This document shows positions 50,308-59,046 of a stretch of DNA of 64,000 nt, one piece after another (position 1 is the stretch's first letter; the number at the start of each line of letters is the position of its first letter). A program made the translations under genes and the position numbers. A model generated the notes under the pieces. That model searched no databases and had not been told where the DNA came from. It saw nothing but the letters and a program-made list of their open reading frames with translations. Source of the DNA: Ruminococcaceae bacterium YAD3003 (lineage in GTDB: Bacteria > Bacillota > Clostridia > Saccharofermentanales > Saccharofermentanaceae). The stretch lies in NCBI GenBank assembly GCA_900107185.1, contig FNPA01000007.1:62001-126000 (forward strand), read 5' to 3'.

Positions 50308-50332
50308 ACAAAAAGGGCACCTTTGTGCCCTT
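50308..50332 (-). terminator. Rho-independent terminator of the zinc-ribbon gene
   Basis: Perfect 8-bp stem AAGGGCAC (50313-50320) with GTGCCCTT (50325-50332), followed on the minus strand by TTTTTGT. The rest of 50174-50307 is AT-rich and shows only a likely upstream region for the Na/Pi gene. Confidence 0.85.
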
Positions 50333-50360
50333 AGTTGTCTTATTTATTGAAAAACTCTTC

Positions 50361-51173
50361 TTATTCTACCCGGGCTCCACATGAACCGCAGAACTTCGCA
50401 CCGGGATTAAGCGGACCGCCGCAGCTCTCACAGAAATGTACGCCCTGAGCCTGAGGAGCCTGTGCCTGAACGGGTGCAGCGTAAGGCGAAGGCTGCTGGA
50501 CAGGTGCATAAACAGGAGCAACCTGCTGGGTATCAATTACCGGAACATATCTGGGAACTGCTAAAGCAGGATTGAGAGTAACTGCCTTACCATAAGCTAC
50601 GATTCCCGTTGAACGCTCAGGGATAAATCTTCCTGCAGCAAAATGAATATCTACATTACAACCGTCGGCAATCTGGAAAACGAACGGAGGTGTATCGTTA
50701 CCACCGCTTGCTCTTGCAACAAGAACGTTCTGTCTTTGGTCTGTTCTGGCATGCAGAATATCACCGTTGCTGATAAGACCAACAGATCTGCCATTCAAAA
50801 CCATGTCAAATTTAGCAGCTGAAGCTGAAAAAGCCTTCTCACGTGTAATAGTAATGTTTGTCTCAATCGGAAGAGGTTCATAGTATTCTGTGAACTGGCG
50901 GATAATCTGTTCGGTCGGGGTTACATAATCACCCTTCTTACAGTGCTTGGCAACGTTATAAGAAATAGCAGCACCGATACCGACCAGACCATAAGCAATA
51001 AGAAAAGATGCATACTCCAATTCAAGTGAATAACCGATAATTAATCCAACTATCTCCGGAATGATCCATAAGACGATAGCAAGGGCAATGAAGCCGCCCG
51101 GTTTTCTTCCTCTTTCAATAGCGTTGTTCTTGACGCTCTTGCACAACAACATGATTAGCCAGATTTCAAGCAT
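50361..51173 (-). CDS. Membrane protein with C-terminal zinc ribbon
   Basis: Protein of 270 residues. Three hydrophobic segments (about 1-14, 29-50 and 55-73) lead to a cytoplasmic domain with a beta-rich FHA/PH-like segment (about 110-205) and a Pro/Gln/Ala-rich linker (YAPVQQPSPYAAPVQAQAPQ) before the zinc ribbon CESCGGPLNPGAKFCGSCGA at the very end. The architecture is common in Clostridia but unassigned. Terminator follows. AGGGG ribosome binding site. Function unknown. Confidence 0.78.
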   Translation of the reverse strand: MLEIWLIMLLCKSVKNNAIERGRKPGGFIALAIVLWIIPEIVGLIIGYSLELEYASFLIAYGLVGIGAAISYNVAKHCKKGDYVTPTEQIIRQFTEYYEPLPIETNITITREKAFSASAAKFDMVLNGRSVGLISNGDILHARTDQRQNVLVARASGGNDTPPFVFQIADGCNVDIHFAAGRFIPERSTGIVAYGKAVTLNPALAVPRYVPVIDTQQVAPVYAPVQQPSPYAAPVQAQAPQAQGVHFCESCGGPLNPGAKFCGSCGARVE

Positions 51174-51273
51174 GGATATCCCCTCTCTGAATATATATAC
51201 CCTAATTGCGTATTAAGGAACATTATACACAAGATAATGCCATTTCACTGATAGGAATTACAGAATTGAATAC

Positions 51274-51867
51274 TTAATTCTCAATAAGGACCGCTCTGCA
51301 CGGAGCACCATCTGTTCCGCCGAGATTGATGGGAGCAGCATTCAAAAGATAAGAGCCGGCAGGAATTTCACTTAACCTTATTCCTTCGAGCAGAACGATT
51401 TTCGCGCCGAGCATAATATGGTGAACCTCCATAGGAGCTTCCAAAGGGCCCACCGTCTGAGACTCGTTGCCGTAAAGTTTAATTCCTGCTTCTGCGAAAA
51501 CCTTTGCTGCTTCAGTTGTAACAGTCACGTTTCCTTTTACGAGAATCATATCTGCTGATTTGGGATCGAAATTCTTAGCTTCCTCCAAAATCCCAATTGC
51601 ATCTTCTCTTCCTAAAAAGCCTGTACGCTCTGCCACATAAGCGTAACCGATAAACTTATCTAACGGGACCTGGTCTATAGTCTCCTGACCGTCGATAAAA
51701 TGAAAAGGAGCATCAACGTGCGTACCGTTATGGGCACACATCTCAAAAGCAGTCAGGTTGCAGACATCACCATTACTTATCCTGAGTTGCGGAATCTTTT
51801 TAGGTGACGGATCACCCGGGTATACATTACATCCGAATACTTCCTGGGAAATGTCGTAGATCTTCAT
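51274..51867 (-). CDS. Cyclase family protein (kynurenine formamidase-like)
   Basis: Metal-dependent hydrolase of 197 residues: MKIYDISQEV start, the metal motif H-x-G-T-H-x-D-x-P-x-H-F in AHNGTHVDAPFHF, GNESQTVGP and EGIRLSEIPAGSYLLNAAPINLGG. The start at ATG 51867 has AAAGGAG six bp upstream; a longer open frame to 52170 belongs to the overlapping zinc-ribbon gene in another frame. Family members open or hydrolyse cyclic amides and carbamates. Substrate here unknown. 19 bp after the zinc-ribbon gene, hence probably co-transcribed. Confidence 0.9.
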   Translation of the reverse strand: MKIYDISQEVFGCNVYPGDPSPKKIPQLRISNGDVCNLTAFEMCAHNGTHVDAPFHFIDGQETIDQVPLDKFIGYAYVAERTGFLGREDAIGILEEAKNFDPKSADMILVKGNVTVTTEAAKVFAEAGIKLYGNESQTVGPLEAPMEVHHIMLGAKIVLLEGIRLSEIPAGSYLLNAAPINLGGTDGAPCRAVLIEN

Positions 51868-51886
51868 TGGCTTCTCCTTTATAGAA

Positions 51887-53149
51887 TCAATCCGGCTTAA
51901 GGCTGCCGCAGCCTGCGCAAAACTTTCCTCTGTTTCCGGTTGTTTTGCAGACAGAACATTCCCATGTGCCGTCTTCACTTGCGACAGATTTGGGGTTTCC
52001 GCAGTTTGAACAGAATTTTCCTGTATTCTCATGACCGCATGAACATATCCATCCGGCAGGTTTAGGCTCACCACATCCGCAACAGTATTTACCTGTGTTT
52101 TCCTGACCGCATTTACAGGTCCACTTCTCCCCTGTTGCTTCTGCCTTACCGGCATCAGGGTCAACAGCAACCAATCCCATCATTTCAAGGGGACGCTCAT
52201 GACCGGGCTGTCCGGCCACATCGATCATGCCCATCATTTGCTTCATGCCCATGAAGCCGGTCATGGCGCCCAGGTTTTCATTGGATATGCTTTTTATACA
52301 TTCACCCGATGATTCACATTCGTCCAATAATCTGACCACCTCATCTTCGATGCTCCTGAATGTAAATCCTGACGGACCGCACTGAAGAGTACAGCAGGTA
52401 TGAGCATCGCCTCCGATACTCGTGTCATCAAATTCCATCACGATCGTTGAACTCGTGAAGTTATCGAACATCTGAGCTGTTTCTATATCCATTTTCGACA
52501 GTGCCGCAAGACGCTTATCAGTTACAAAATCACGGATCTTTTGGGCGGTTTCCGGATTTATCTTATACTCCATTTCAATGTGACGTCCGCCGCCTGTAGA
52601 ATTTTTGGAACACACGATAGTCCCGTCTTCGTTCCACACCACTTTCCTGGTGCTGTATGAGCTGGTGCCGGCCATCATGCCGTGGGACGAAAGATTATAA
52701 CTGAATTCTCTTAACGGTCCGTGAGGTTCATCTGCAGCTTCAATTTCCTGTTTTCTTTTCTCTTCCTTGGCCTGATAATAAGGCTTCATTATCTTTTCCT
52801 GATAGATATCGTATACCTCATCGGGAATGCGGATATTATCTATTCTTGCAGAACCCGTCATTCCTGCTTCCTTGAGGTCATCCATGAGCTTTACCGCGAG
52901 TACATTCTGGCCATCAACACATAGTATTTTATCCGACTGATTCCAGTTTAAGATGTGTTCCGCGAGTTTCTTTATGGCAAATTTCGCTAGATTGGATCTT
53001 CTCTCATCCTCTGTCGTACCATAAGCCAATTCATCATATTCATCAATATAGAGAGCACCGGTCATTCGCACTTTGAACTCGGTATCACAGCCTTTTTCCA
53101 TGAACTTCAACGGTTCAGGGGTTCCGAACTTTGCAATTATTCCGGACAT
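51887..53149 (-). CDS. Protein with three C-terminal zinc ribbons
   Basis: A 420-residue protein. The first 120 residues (SGIIAKFGTPEPLKF, VRMTGALYIDEYDELAY) suggest a beta-rich SPFH-like start followed by a helix, and an internal domain (about 165-290) has conserved Ser and Gly. The last 80 residues hold three CxxC...CxxC ribbons of the WxCxCGxENTGKYC type, each ending with GKFC or KYC. The same style of ribbon ends the SPFH protein at 59047. Start ATG 53149 with AAAGGAG. Function unknown. Confidence 0.72.
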   Translation of the reverse strand: MSGIIAKFGTPEPLKFMEKGCDTEFKVRMTGALYIDEYDELAYGTTEDERRSNLAKFAIKKLAEHILNWNQSDKILCVDGQNVLAVKLMDDLKEAGMTGSARIDNIRIPDEVYDIYQEKIMKPYYQAKEEKRKQEIEAADEPHGPLREFSYNLSSHGMMAGTSSYSTRKVVWNEDGTIVCSKNSTGGGRHIEMEYKINPETAQKIRDFVTDKRLAALSKMDIETAQMFDNFTSSTIVMEFDDTSIGGDAHTCCTLQCGPSGFTFRSIEDEVVRLLDECESSGECIKSISNENLGAMTGFMGMKQMMGMIDVAGQPGHERPLEMMGLVAVDPDAGKAEATGEKWTCKCGQENTGKYCCGCGEPKPAGWICSCGHENTGKFCSNCGNPKSVASEDGTWECSVCKTTGNRGKFCAGCGSLKPD

Positions 53150-53326
53150 AGATCCATCTCCTTTTCCATATTGAGATAAACAAATTATAACCCAATCTTC
53201 AAAATAGGATATCTGCACAAACCGGAGCTTCAAATTTGGTTGCTACACCTTTTCGAGAAGTCGGATTATTGCTATACAATAAAACTACTTGTTCATTCTT
53301 TATTCGGTAAAGGGGCGGTAACACAA

Positions 53327-54532
53327 ATGGAGAAATGGATCAGATCTGCTATTCCTGCACTTTTAATTCACTGTTCTATCGGCACCGTTTATTGCTGGAG
53401 TACTTTTAAAGAGGCTGTAGCAAACGCAATCGGCATGACTCCTTTTGCTGTCGGTTGGGCATTCTCGCTCGCGATCTTTTTCCTCGGTATGTCCGCTGCT
53501 TTCGCCGGTAAGCTCGTTGAGCTCAATATCCACAAGTCATCCCTGGTCGCAGCCATCTGCTTCACCGTCGGTATGATTGGTACCGGCCTTACTATAAAAT
53601 TCTTCACGGGAGTTCTTGCACTCGTCCTGATATATATCTTCTACGGATGCATAATGGGAATCGGTCTGGGTGTCGGTTACCTCACGCCTGTTAAGACACT
53701 TATGCTCTGGTTCAAGGACCATAAAGGCCTTGCGACCGGTATTTCCATCATGGGATTCGGCCTCGCGAAAGCAATTGCCACACCTATCATGGAATTCCTT
53801 CAGAACAAGGTCGGCATCGCCTATATGTTCATCATCCTGGGTATTATTTACTTCATCATGATGTTTGCCGGACACCTCATGCTCAAGAAGCCATCCGACT
53901 GGGTCGAGGCCAAAACAAACAACGATTTCAGTTATTCCATCCTGAAGAACAAAACCTTTGTAGGCATCTGGCTCATTTTCTACATTAACATTCACTGCGG
54001 CCTTATGCTCATCACATATGAGAAGCAGTTCCTCAACACAAGATTTGCAGGTCTGGCTTCACTCGCAGTAATCATCAGCGTTATCCCTTCTGTTACAGCT
54101 ATCTGCAATGCACTGGGACGTATAGGTTATTCCACAATCTCAGATAAACTCAAGGACAGAAGCCTCATCTACGTAATTATATTCATTTCCTGTATCGTCG
54201 TATGCGGACTCTCATTTGGAATCATCAACGGCGTTCTGGTCATCATATTACTGATGGTAGTAAACCTCGGCTACGGCGGCGGTTTCTCAACCCTGCCTGC
54301 ACTCCTGGAATCAAGATTTGGAATGAAGAATATATCTAAAATCCACGGTCTGACTCTGTCAGCGTGGGCAATTGCAGGACTTACAGGAAACAACCTCTCT
54401 GAGGTAATCCTGAACAAAACGGAGAACAACTATCAGTTCATAATAATCACTGCAGGCGTACTCTATGCTGTTGCACTGGTTATCTGTCTGTTACTCGTAT
54501 ATCAACGCAAAGGAAATGAAGTTAAGAACTGA
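53327..54532 (+). CDS. OFA-family MFS transporter (oxalate/formate antiporter-like)
   Basis: Twelve-helix transporter of about 401 residues. WSTFKEAVA in helix 1, the AGKLVE loop, GLGVGYLTPVKTLMLWFKDHKGLATGISIMGFGLAKA, and the second-half loop IGYSTISDKLKDRSL are typical of the OFA family, which exchanges small carboxylates such as oxalate and formate or lactate. Start taken at ATG 53327 (MEKWIRSAIPALL), as the longer frame from 53240 lacks a ribosome site; AAGGGGCGG upstream is poorly spaced. Its end overlaps the convergent zinc-ribbon gene by 11 bp. Substrate not determinable. Confidence 0.88.
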   Translation: MEKWIRSAIPALLIHCSIGTVYCWSTFKEAVANAIGMTPFAVGWAFSLAIFFLGMSAAFAGKLVELNIHKSSLVAAICFTVGMIGTGLTIKFFTGVLALVLIYIFYGCIMGIGLGVGYLTPVKTLMLWFKDHKGLATGISIMGFGLAKAIATPIMEFLQNKVGIAYMFIILGIIYFIMMFAGHLMLKKPSDWVEAKTNNDFSYSILKNKTFVGIWLIFYINIHCGLMLITYEKQFLNTRFAGLASLAVIISVIPSVTAICNALGRIGYSTISDKLKDRSLIYVIIFISCIVVCGLSFGIINGVLVIILLMVVNLGYGGGFSTLPALLESRFGMKNISKIHGLTLSAWAIAGLTGNNLSEVILNKTENNYQFIIITAGVLYAVALVICLLLVYQRKGNEVKN

Positions 54533-56270
54533 GGTGGTCGCCGAATAGTTCTCTGTCCATTTTAATGAATTCGGGCAACAGCTCACCAAATTCCGTTTTA
54601 AGCTTCAGCCCGACTTTTTCATAATTCTCTGTTTTGAAAGTTGCTTCGGTCCATTCTTCCATGACGGAGCTGTCATTTACATCCAATTTTAGTCTCTTAA
54701 TGTCTTCGCAGATACGGTTCTCTTCGGACCTGCATTCTTTGAGAACCAGTTCATTCTCGTGATACTGGTTAATGAATTCCAAGAGTTTAAACAATGTATC
54801 GTAAAACCCATGGTATTCGTCAGGAGATAATTCCTGAGCCTCTAAAACTCTTCCCATCAGCAAGGGAAAGAGATTCCTTGAACGGAAATCCTCAATCTTC
54901 ATTTCACTGAACGAAGACCATTTACCGGCACAAAGCACCCAGTTATGAAGTATCAGCGGATCATTTGGATGATCAAGATTCAAGACCCTGTAACAGTCTT
55001 CTGCCTCAACAAAATCCTTGCGTTTTAATGCTTCGGGAGCATTTTTCAGACGCTCGATAGTAAAACAAGTCTTCGTATGATCAAAACTTACACCATGATG
55101 TACACGGTCTATATACATCAGTCTCCTAAGCAGCGTGGGATACTTCTTGATGATCACTTGTTTTTTCTGCGGATACTCCTCATTGTTCGGTTCTATCTGC
55201 ATCATGACCAGGATATCACTGTACTCTTTGAGCAACTTCATCAGTTTATCAATGAGATTACAGAGATGCTCATTGGGATATATTACATACTTGTGGAATT
55301 CATCGACACGCTGCCGTACAAGCTGCCAGTCAACTTTCATAAGATCTTCGGACAATCTGATCTGGGTAAAAGCCTTCCATTTTCCGGCGCACAAGATTCT
55401 TCCGCGAAGAGCCTCGAAATTATGCTGGTCAAACATAAGTATATGTGAGAAACGCTGATCTGCCGTTTCATAATCACCTGATTTGAGTTCTGCCATCGCT
55501 TTCTGCATAGGGTCGCCGTAAAACAATGAATATCCGTAAGCAATACCGCAGTGGTTACATGTATACAGTTTGCGTTCTTTATCAAATGATAATGTGCCGC
55601 CACACTTGGCACATCCGATCCTCAAAAGGCCATAAGAAGGCGTAACACTTCCAAATGCCATTTTCGGCTCTTCCACTGATACAGATTCCACATCCGGTTC
55701 AAGAACCTTAAGCTCGGCATAAAGCTTTGCATAGTCCTCTTCTGCTACCTTAAGACTTTGCTGTGCCTCATCAAGTTTTCTGGAAATATCATCTTTGTTG
55801 GGAGCACTTATTAATGTCAGTTGAAGCGAATTCTTCTCCCTGTTAAATCTGTTGTATTCCTGGGCTTTAGAAATTACTTCCGATAGTTTTGCAAAATATT
55901 CCGCATAAGGAGACAGGCGGTACCTGTCTTCACCTAACAGTCTGATAATGCCGTTATAAAAACAATGACTAAGATTTACAGGTTCATCTAATATCTTCTC
56001 AGAATTAATACTTCCCGCACAAAAGGCAAGGCCCCTTAACACAAGAAAATTATCGGGTTCATAAGACAATACGGTATTGTACTTTTCCTCTGCGGCCTTA
56101 TAATCCTTGCGGAAAAGACAGTAATCTGCCTGAGTCAGCAAATCTTCACTGTGGAAATCAATATAATCGATTTTGGCCCCGCAAAACGGGCAATCCAATA
56201 CATCCTGGTCTCTGTCAACATTCAGAATACCGCCGCATTTGGAACATGAATAGCTCTTTAAAGTAGACAT
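54522..56270 (-). CDS. Protein with two zinc ribbons and three repeat modules
   Basis: A 582-residue cytoplasmic protein that I do not recognise. Two zinc ribbons, SCSKCGGIL...DCPFCGAK (about 8-36) and GCAKCGGTL...TCNHCGIA (about 218-245), each precede a TPR-like module: DYKAAEEKYNTVLSYEPDN..LRGLAFCAG, DYETADQRFSHILMFDQHN..LRGRILCAGKW and a third, DFVEAEDCYRVLNLDHPN..LHNWVLCAGKW, lacking its ribbon. A coiled coil (about 140-195) separates the first two. The repeated design suggests a scaffold. GGGAG ribosome binding site; divergent from the second hybrid kinase. Confidence 0.8.
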   Translation of the reverse strand: MSTLKSYSCSKCGGILNVDRDQDVLDCPFCGAKIDYIDFHSEDLLTQADYCLFRKDYKAAEEKYNTVLSYEPDNFLVLRGLAFCAGSINSEKILDEPVNLSHCFYNGIIRLLGEDRYRLSPYAEYFAKLSEVISKAQEYNRFNREKNSLQLTLISAPNKDDISRKLDEAQQSLKVAEEDYAKLYAELKVLEPDVESVSVEEPKMAFGSVTPSYGLLRIGCAKCGGTLSFDKERKLYTCNHCGIAYGYSLFYGDPMQKAMAELKSGDYETADQRFSHILMFDQHNFEALRGRILCAGKWKAFTQIRLSEDLMKVDWQLVRQRVDEFHKYVIYPNEHLCNLIDKLMKLLKEYSDILVMMQIEPNNEEYPQKKQVIIKKYPTLLRRLMYIDRVHHGVSFDHTKTCFTIERLKNAPEALKRKDFVEAEDCYRVLNLDHPNDPLILHNWVLCAGKWSSFSEMKIEDFRSRNLFPLLMGRVLEAQELSPDEYHGFYDTLFKLLEFINQYHENELVLKECRSEENRICEDIKRLKLDVNDSSVMEEWTEATFKTENYEKVGLKLKTEFGELLPEFIKMDRELFGDHLSS

Positions 56271-56402
56271 CCGATAGACTCCCTCAAATCCGTCGAAAAC
56301 CCAAAACTCCCAATTGCGATTATAACATACCGGACATGTAACTTATTTGTAAGTTTAATTATTGCGCGCATTATAATATTATTAGTGCAAAATGAGGTCA
56401 CT

Positions 56403-58961
56403 ATGAACAAAAAAACGAAAGCACTTGCCCTGACATTGGTCGCCACCTTTATATTGATGGCGCTGTTGGTTACATATACAACCAGGATGATGTACACATC
56501 GTCCTATTCTTACATTCATGAACTCGGAAACGATAAGGCTGCAGCTATCACTGCAGACCTTGAAGATTATCTCGATACCGCCAAATCCGTATTGTGGGTC
56601 GCCGCCGATACTGTAGACCACATGGTCGCCAATGGTGCTACAAACGACGAGATAGTCGAATATATCACACGAGAATCAACCAATACCGAAGCCCAGTTCG
56701 ATGAAACATACACAGGAATCTACGGCGTAATCAGAGGCGAGTACGTAGACGGCGTAGGCTGGGTACCGCCGGATGACTACGATCCGACTGCAAGAGATTG
56801 GTATAAAACAGCTATTGAAGCCGGAGGAGAGCCTGTAATTGCTGCACCTTATATCGATGCACAGACAGGAAACGTCATCATTTCAGTAGTTAAGTGCCTT
56901 TCTGATTCCAATGACGTATTAGGATTGGACCTCACACTTAGTGAGATCCAGACTACAGTTGAACAGATCCAGATAAACGGAAATGGCTATGGTTATATCC
57001 TCGACAATGACGGTCTCGTCATCGCGCACAAGGATACTGCAGAAATCGGTAAATACTACAACGAAGAAGCTGATAAAGCGGAATTATTCAATAAGATACT
57101 GAGTGTCGGTCAGGGCAACTTCAACATTACGGTTGACGATGTGGAGTGCACGGTTTTCGTAGATGAAGTCCTCGACCAGTGGCATCTGGTAATCATAATT
57201 GAATCTTTCGCACTTTTGGATGACACAAAAAATCTCCTGATAGTAAGTATCCTTATCAGCCTTATTGTTTTCGGACTGATCTCAGTCTCGTATATCATCG
57301 GTCATAACTATGAACGTAAGATCATCCGCCGCATGGATGAGATGGAAGCGATGGAGCAGAAGAAGGATTACGAGGCCAAGCTCTTAAAGCTCGAGAAATC
57401 TGCAGCTGATTCGGCCAACAAAGCGAAGAGTAATTTCCTTGCTGATATGTCGCACGAGATCAGAACGCCTATCAACGCCGTTCTCGGCATGAACGAAATG
57501 ATCTTAAGAGAATCCAAAGAAGAGCAGACGTTAGAGTATGCTTCGAACATCAAGATTGCCGGTAACACATTGCTGTCGATCATCAACGACATTCTCGACT
57601 TCTCTAAGATCGAAGACGGCAAGATGTCTTTGGTACCTGTTGAATTTGATGTAGCCGATTGGATTGGCGGTCTCGTTAATTCAATACATGAACGTGCACG
57701 CGCGAAAGGTCTGGAATTAAAGATAGACGTAGATGAATCTGTTCCTTCAAAACTCTACGGTGACGATGTCAGACTCACACAGATAGTAGTTAACCTTCTT
57801 ACCAACGCTGTTAAGTATACGGATAAAGGCAGCGTTACACTAAGGATCAGAAACTCTGCGATTAACGATGGAAATGTCGATTTAAGGTTCGATGTCATTG
57901 ATACCGGTATCGGAATCAAGTCTCAGGACATGGATAAATTGTTTAAATCTTTCGAGCGTATAGAAGAAAGACGCAACCGTAACATCGAGGGTACCGGTCT
58001 CGGACTCTCGATCGTCCACAAGCTTCTTGGCATGATGAACAGCAAGCTCGAAGTAAACAGCCGTTATGGCGTAGGCTCTTCATTCAGTTTCTCGGTAACG
58101 CTCAAGATAGTTGATACTGAACCGATCGGAAACTACGAAGAAAGAAGAAAGCTTAATATTCACAACCAGAGTGAAGAAGAACACCTCTATGCACCAAATG
58201 CAAAGGTTCTCGTTGTCGATGATAACGACATGAACCTGAAGGTTGCAAAGAATTTTATGGAGCTGTTCGGAATAAAGCCCGACACCTGCTCTTCAGGTAA
58301 GGAAACGCTGGATGTATTAAAGACTAAGCATTACGACATCATTTTTCTCGACCACATGATGCCTGTCTTAGACGGTATCGAGACTCTGCGTCTTGCCAAG
58401 GAAAAGAAACTCATCAATGATACGGTAGTCATTGCTCTCACTGCAAATGCAGTTGTAGGAGCAAAGGAACAATATCTGGCTGCAGGATTCAACGACTATC
58501 TGTCAAAACCGATCGTTGTAAAAAACATCGAGAAGACACTGAAGAATTACCTGCCTTCAGAGCTCATCGAAGAAGTTGAAACTAAAGTTGAGATAGAAGC
58601 TCCGTCATCTTCCCTCACGCTCGACAAAGCACGTTCCATCGGCCTTAATGTTGACGCTGCCGTAGAGTACTCATGCGGCGAAGAAGACCTGTATCTCGAT
58701 CTCTTATCCGACTATGCAAACAGTTGCGAAGATAAGTGCAAGGAACTCGATTCTTATCTTAACGAAGAGGACATGAAGAACTACAGCATTCTCATCCACT
58801 CTCTAAAGAGCTCATCGAGGATCATCGGCGCCGATTCTGTATCAGCTCTTGCAAAAGATCTCGAAGATGCTTCCAAAAAGAACGATATAGACTTCGTTTC
58901 CATCAACCACGAAATCTTCATTGAAAACTACAAGGCGTTAGCAACTAAACTGCTCGGATAA
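56403..58961 (+). CDS. Hybrid sensor histidine kinase with Cache, receiver and HPt domains
   Basis: Phosphorelay protein of 852 residues: helix at about 5-27, Cache sensor (about 35-270; TGIYGVIRGEYVDGVGWVPP and the PTARDWYKTA and TGNVIISVVKCL segments of dCache_1), second helix near 275-300, a coiled coil, HisKA LADMSHEIRTPINAVLG (about 350), HATPase with NLLTNAVKYTDKG and GTGLGLSIVHKLL, receiver with Asp in DIIFLDHMMPVLDG, HPt with LIHSLKSSSRIIGA. Start ATG 56403 with GAGG. Domain order and kinase boxes nearly match the hybrid kinase at 25395, so they are paralogues. The ligand is unknown; dCache_1 often senses amino acids. Confidence 0.9.
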   Translation: MNKKTKALALTLVATFILMALLVTYTTRMMYTSSYSYIHELGNDKAAAITADLEDYLDTAKSVLWVAADTVDHMVANGATNDEIVEYITRESTNTEAQFDETYTGIYGVIRGEYVDGVGWVPPDDYDPTARDWYKTAIEAGGEPVIAAPYIDAQTGNVIISVVKCLSDSNDVLGLDLTLSEIQTTVEQIQINGNGYGYILDNDGLVIAHKDTAEIGKYYNEEADKAELFNKILSVGQGNFNITVDDVECTVFVDEVLDQWHLVIIIESFALLDDTKNLLIVSILISLIVFGLISVSYIIGHNYERKIIRRMDEMEAMEQKKDYEAKLLKLEKSAADSANKAKSNFLADMSHEIRTPINAVLGMNEMILRESKEEQTLEYASNIKIAGNTLLSIINDILDFSKIEDGKMSLVPVEFDVADWIGGLVNSIHERARAKGLELKIDVDESVPSKLYGDDVRLTQIVVNLLTNAVKYTDKGSVTLRIRNSAINDGNVDLRFDVIDTGIGIKSQDMDKLFKSFERIEERRNRNIEGTGLGLSIVHKLLGMMNSKLEVNSRYGVGSSFSFSVTLKIVDTEPIGNYEERRKLNIHNQSEEEHLYAPNAKVLVVDDNDMNLKVAKNFMELFGIKPDTCSSGKETLDVLKTKHYDIIFLDHMMPVLDGIETLRLAKEKKLINDTVVIALTANAVVGAKEQYLAAGFNDYLSKPIVVKNIEKTLKNYLPSELIEEVETKVEIEAPSSSLTLDKARSIGLNVDAAVEYSCGEEDLYLDLLSDYANSCEDKCKELDSYLNEEDMKNYSILIHSLKSSSRIIGADSVSALAKDLEDASKKNDIDFVSINHEIFIENYKALATKLLG

Positions 58962-58992
58962 TCCGGCGCATTTTTTCGCAGCGATTTTATTC

Positions 58993-59023
58993 CAAATAAA
59001 AGGCTGTCCCGTTAAGGACAGCC
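58993..59023 (-). terminator. Rho-independent terminator of the SPFH gene
   Basis: Perfect 8-bp stem GGCTGTCC (59002-59009) with GGACAGCC (59016-59023), and on the minus strand a TTTTATTT tail. On the plus strand it lacks a U-run, so it serves the hybrid kinase gene only weakly. Confidence 0.85.
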
Positions 59024-59046
59024 CTCAAAAATATATGAATTTAATC

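Noticed and set aside
51868-52170. Longer N-terminus for the cyclase-family gene
   Set aside because: This part overlaps the zinc-ribbon gene in another frame; the ATG at 51867 has a strong ribosome site and begins the conserved domain.
59002-59023. Terminator for the plus-strand hybrid kinase gene
   Set aside because: The stem is followed by a U-tract only on the minus strand.
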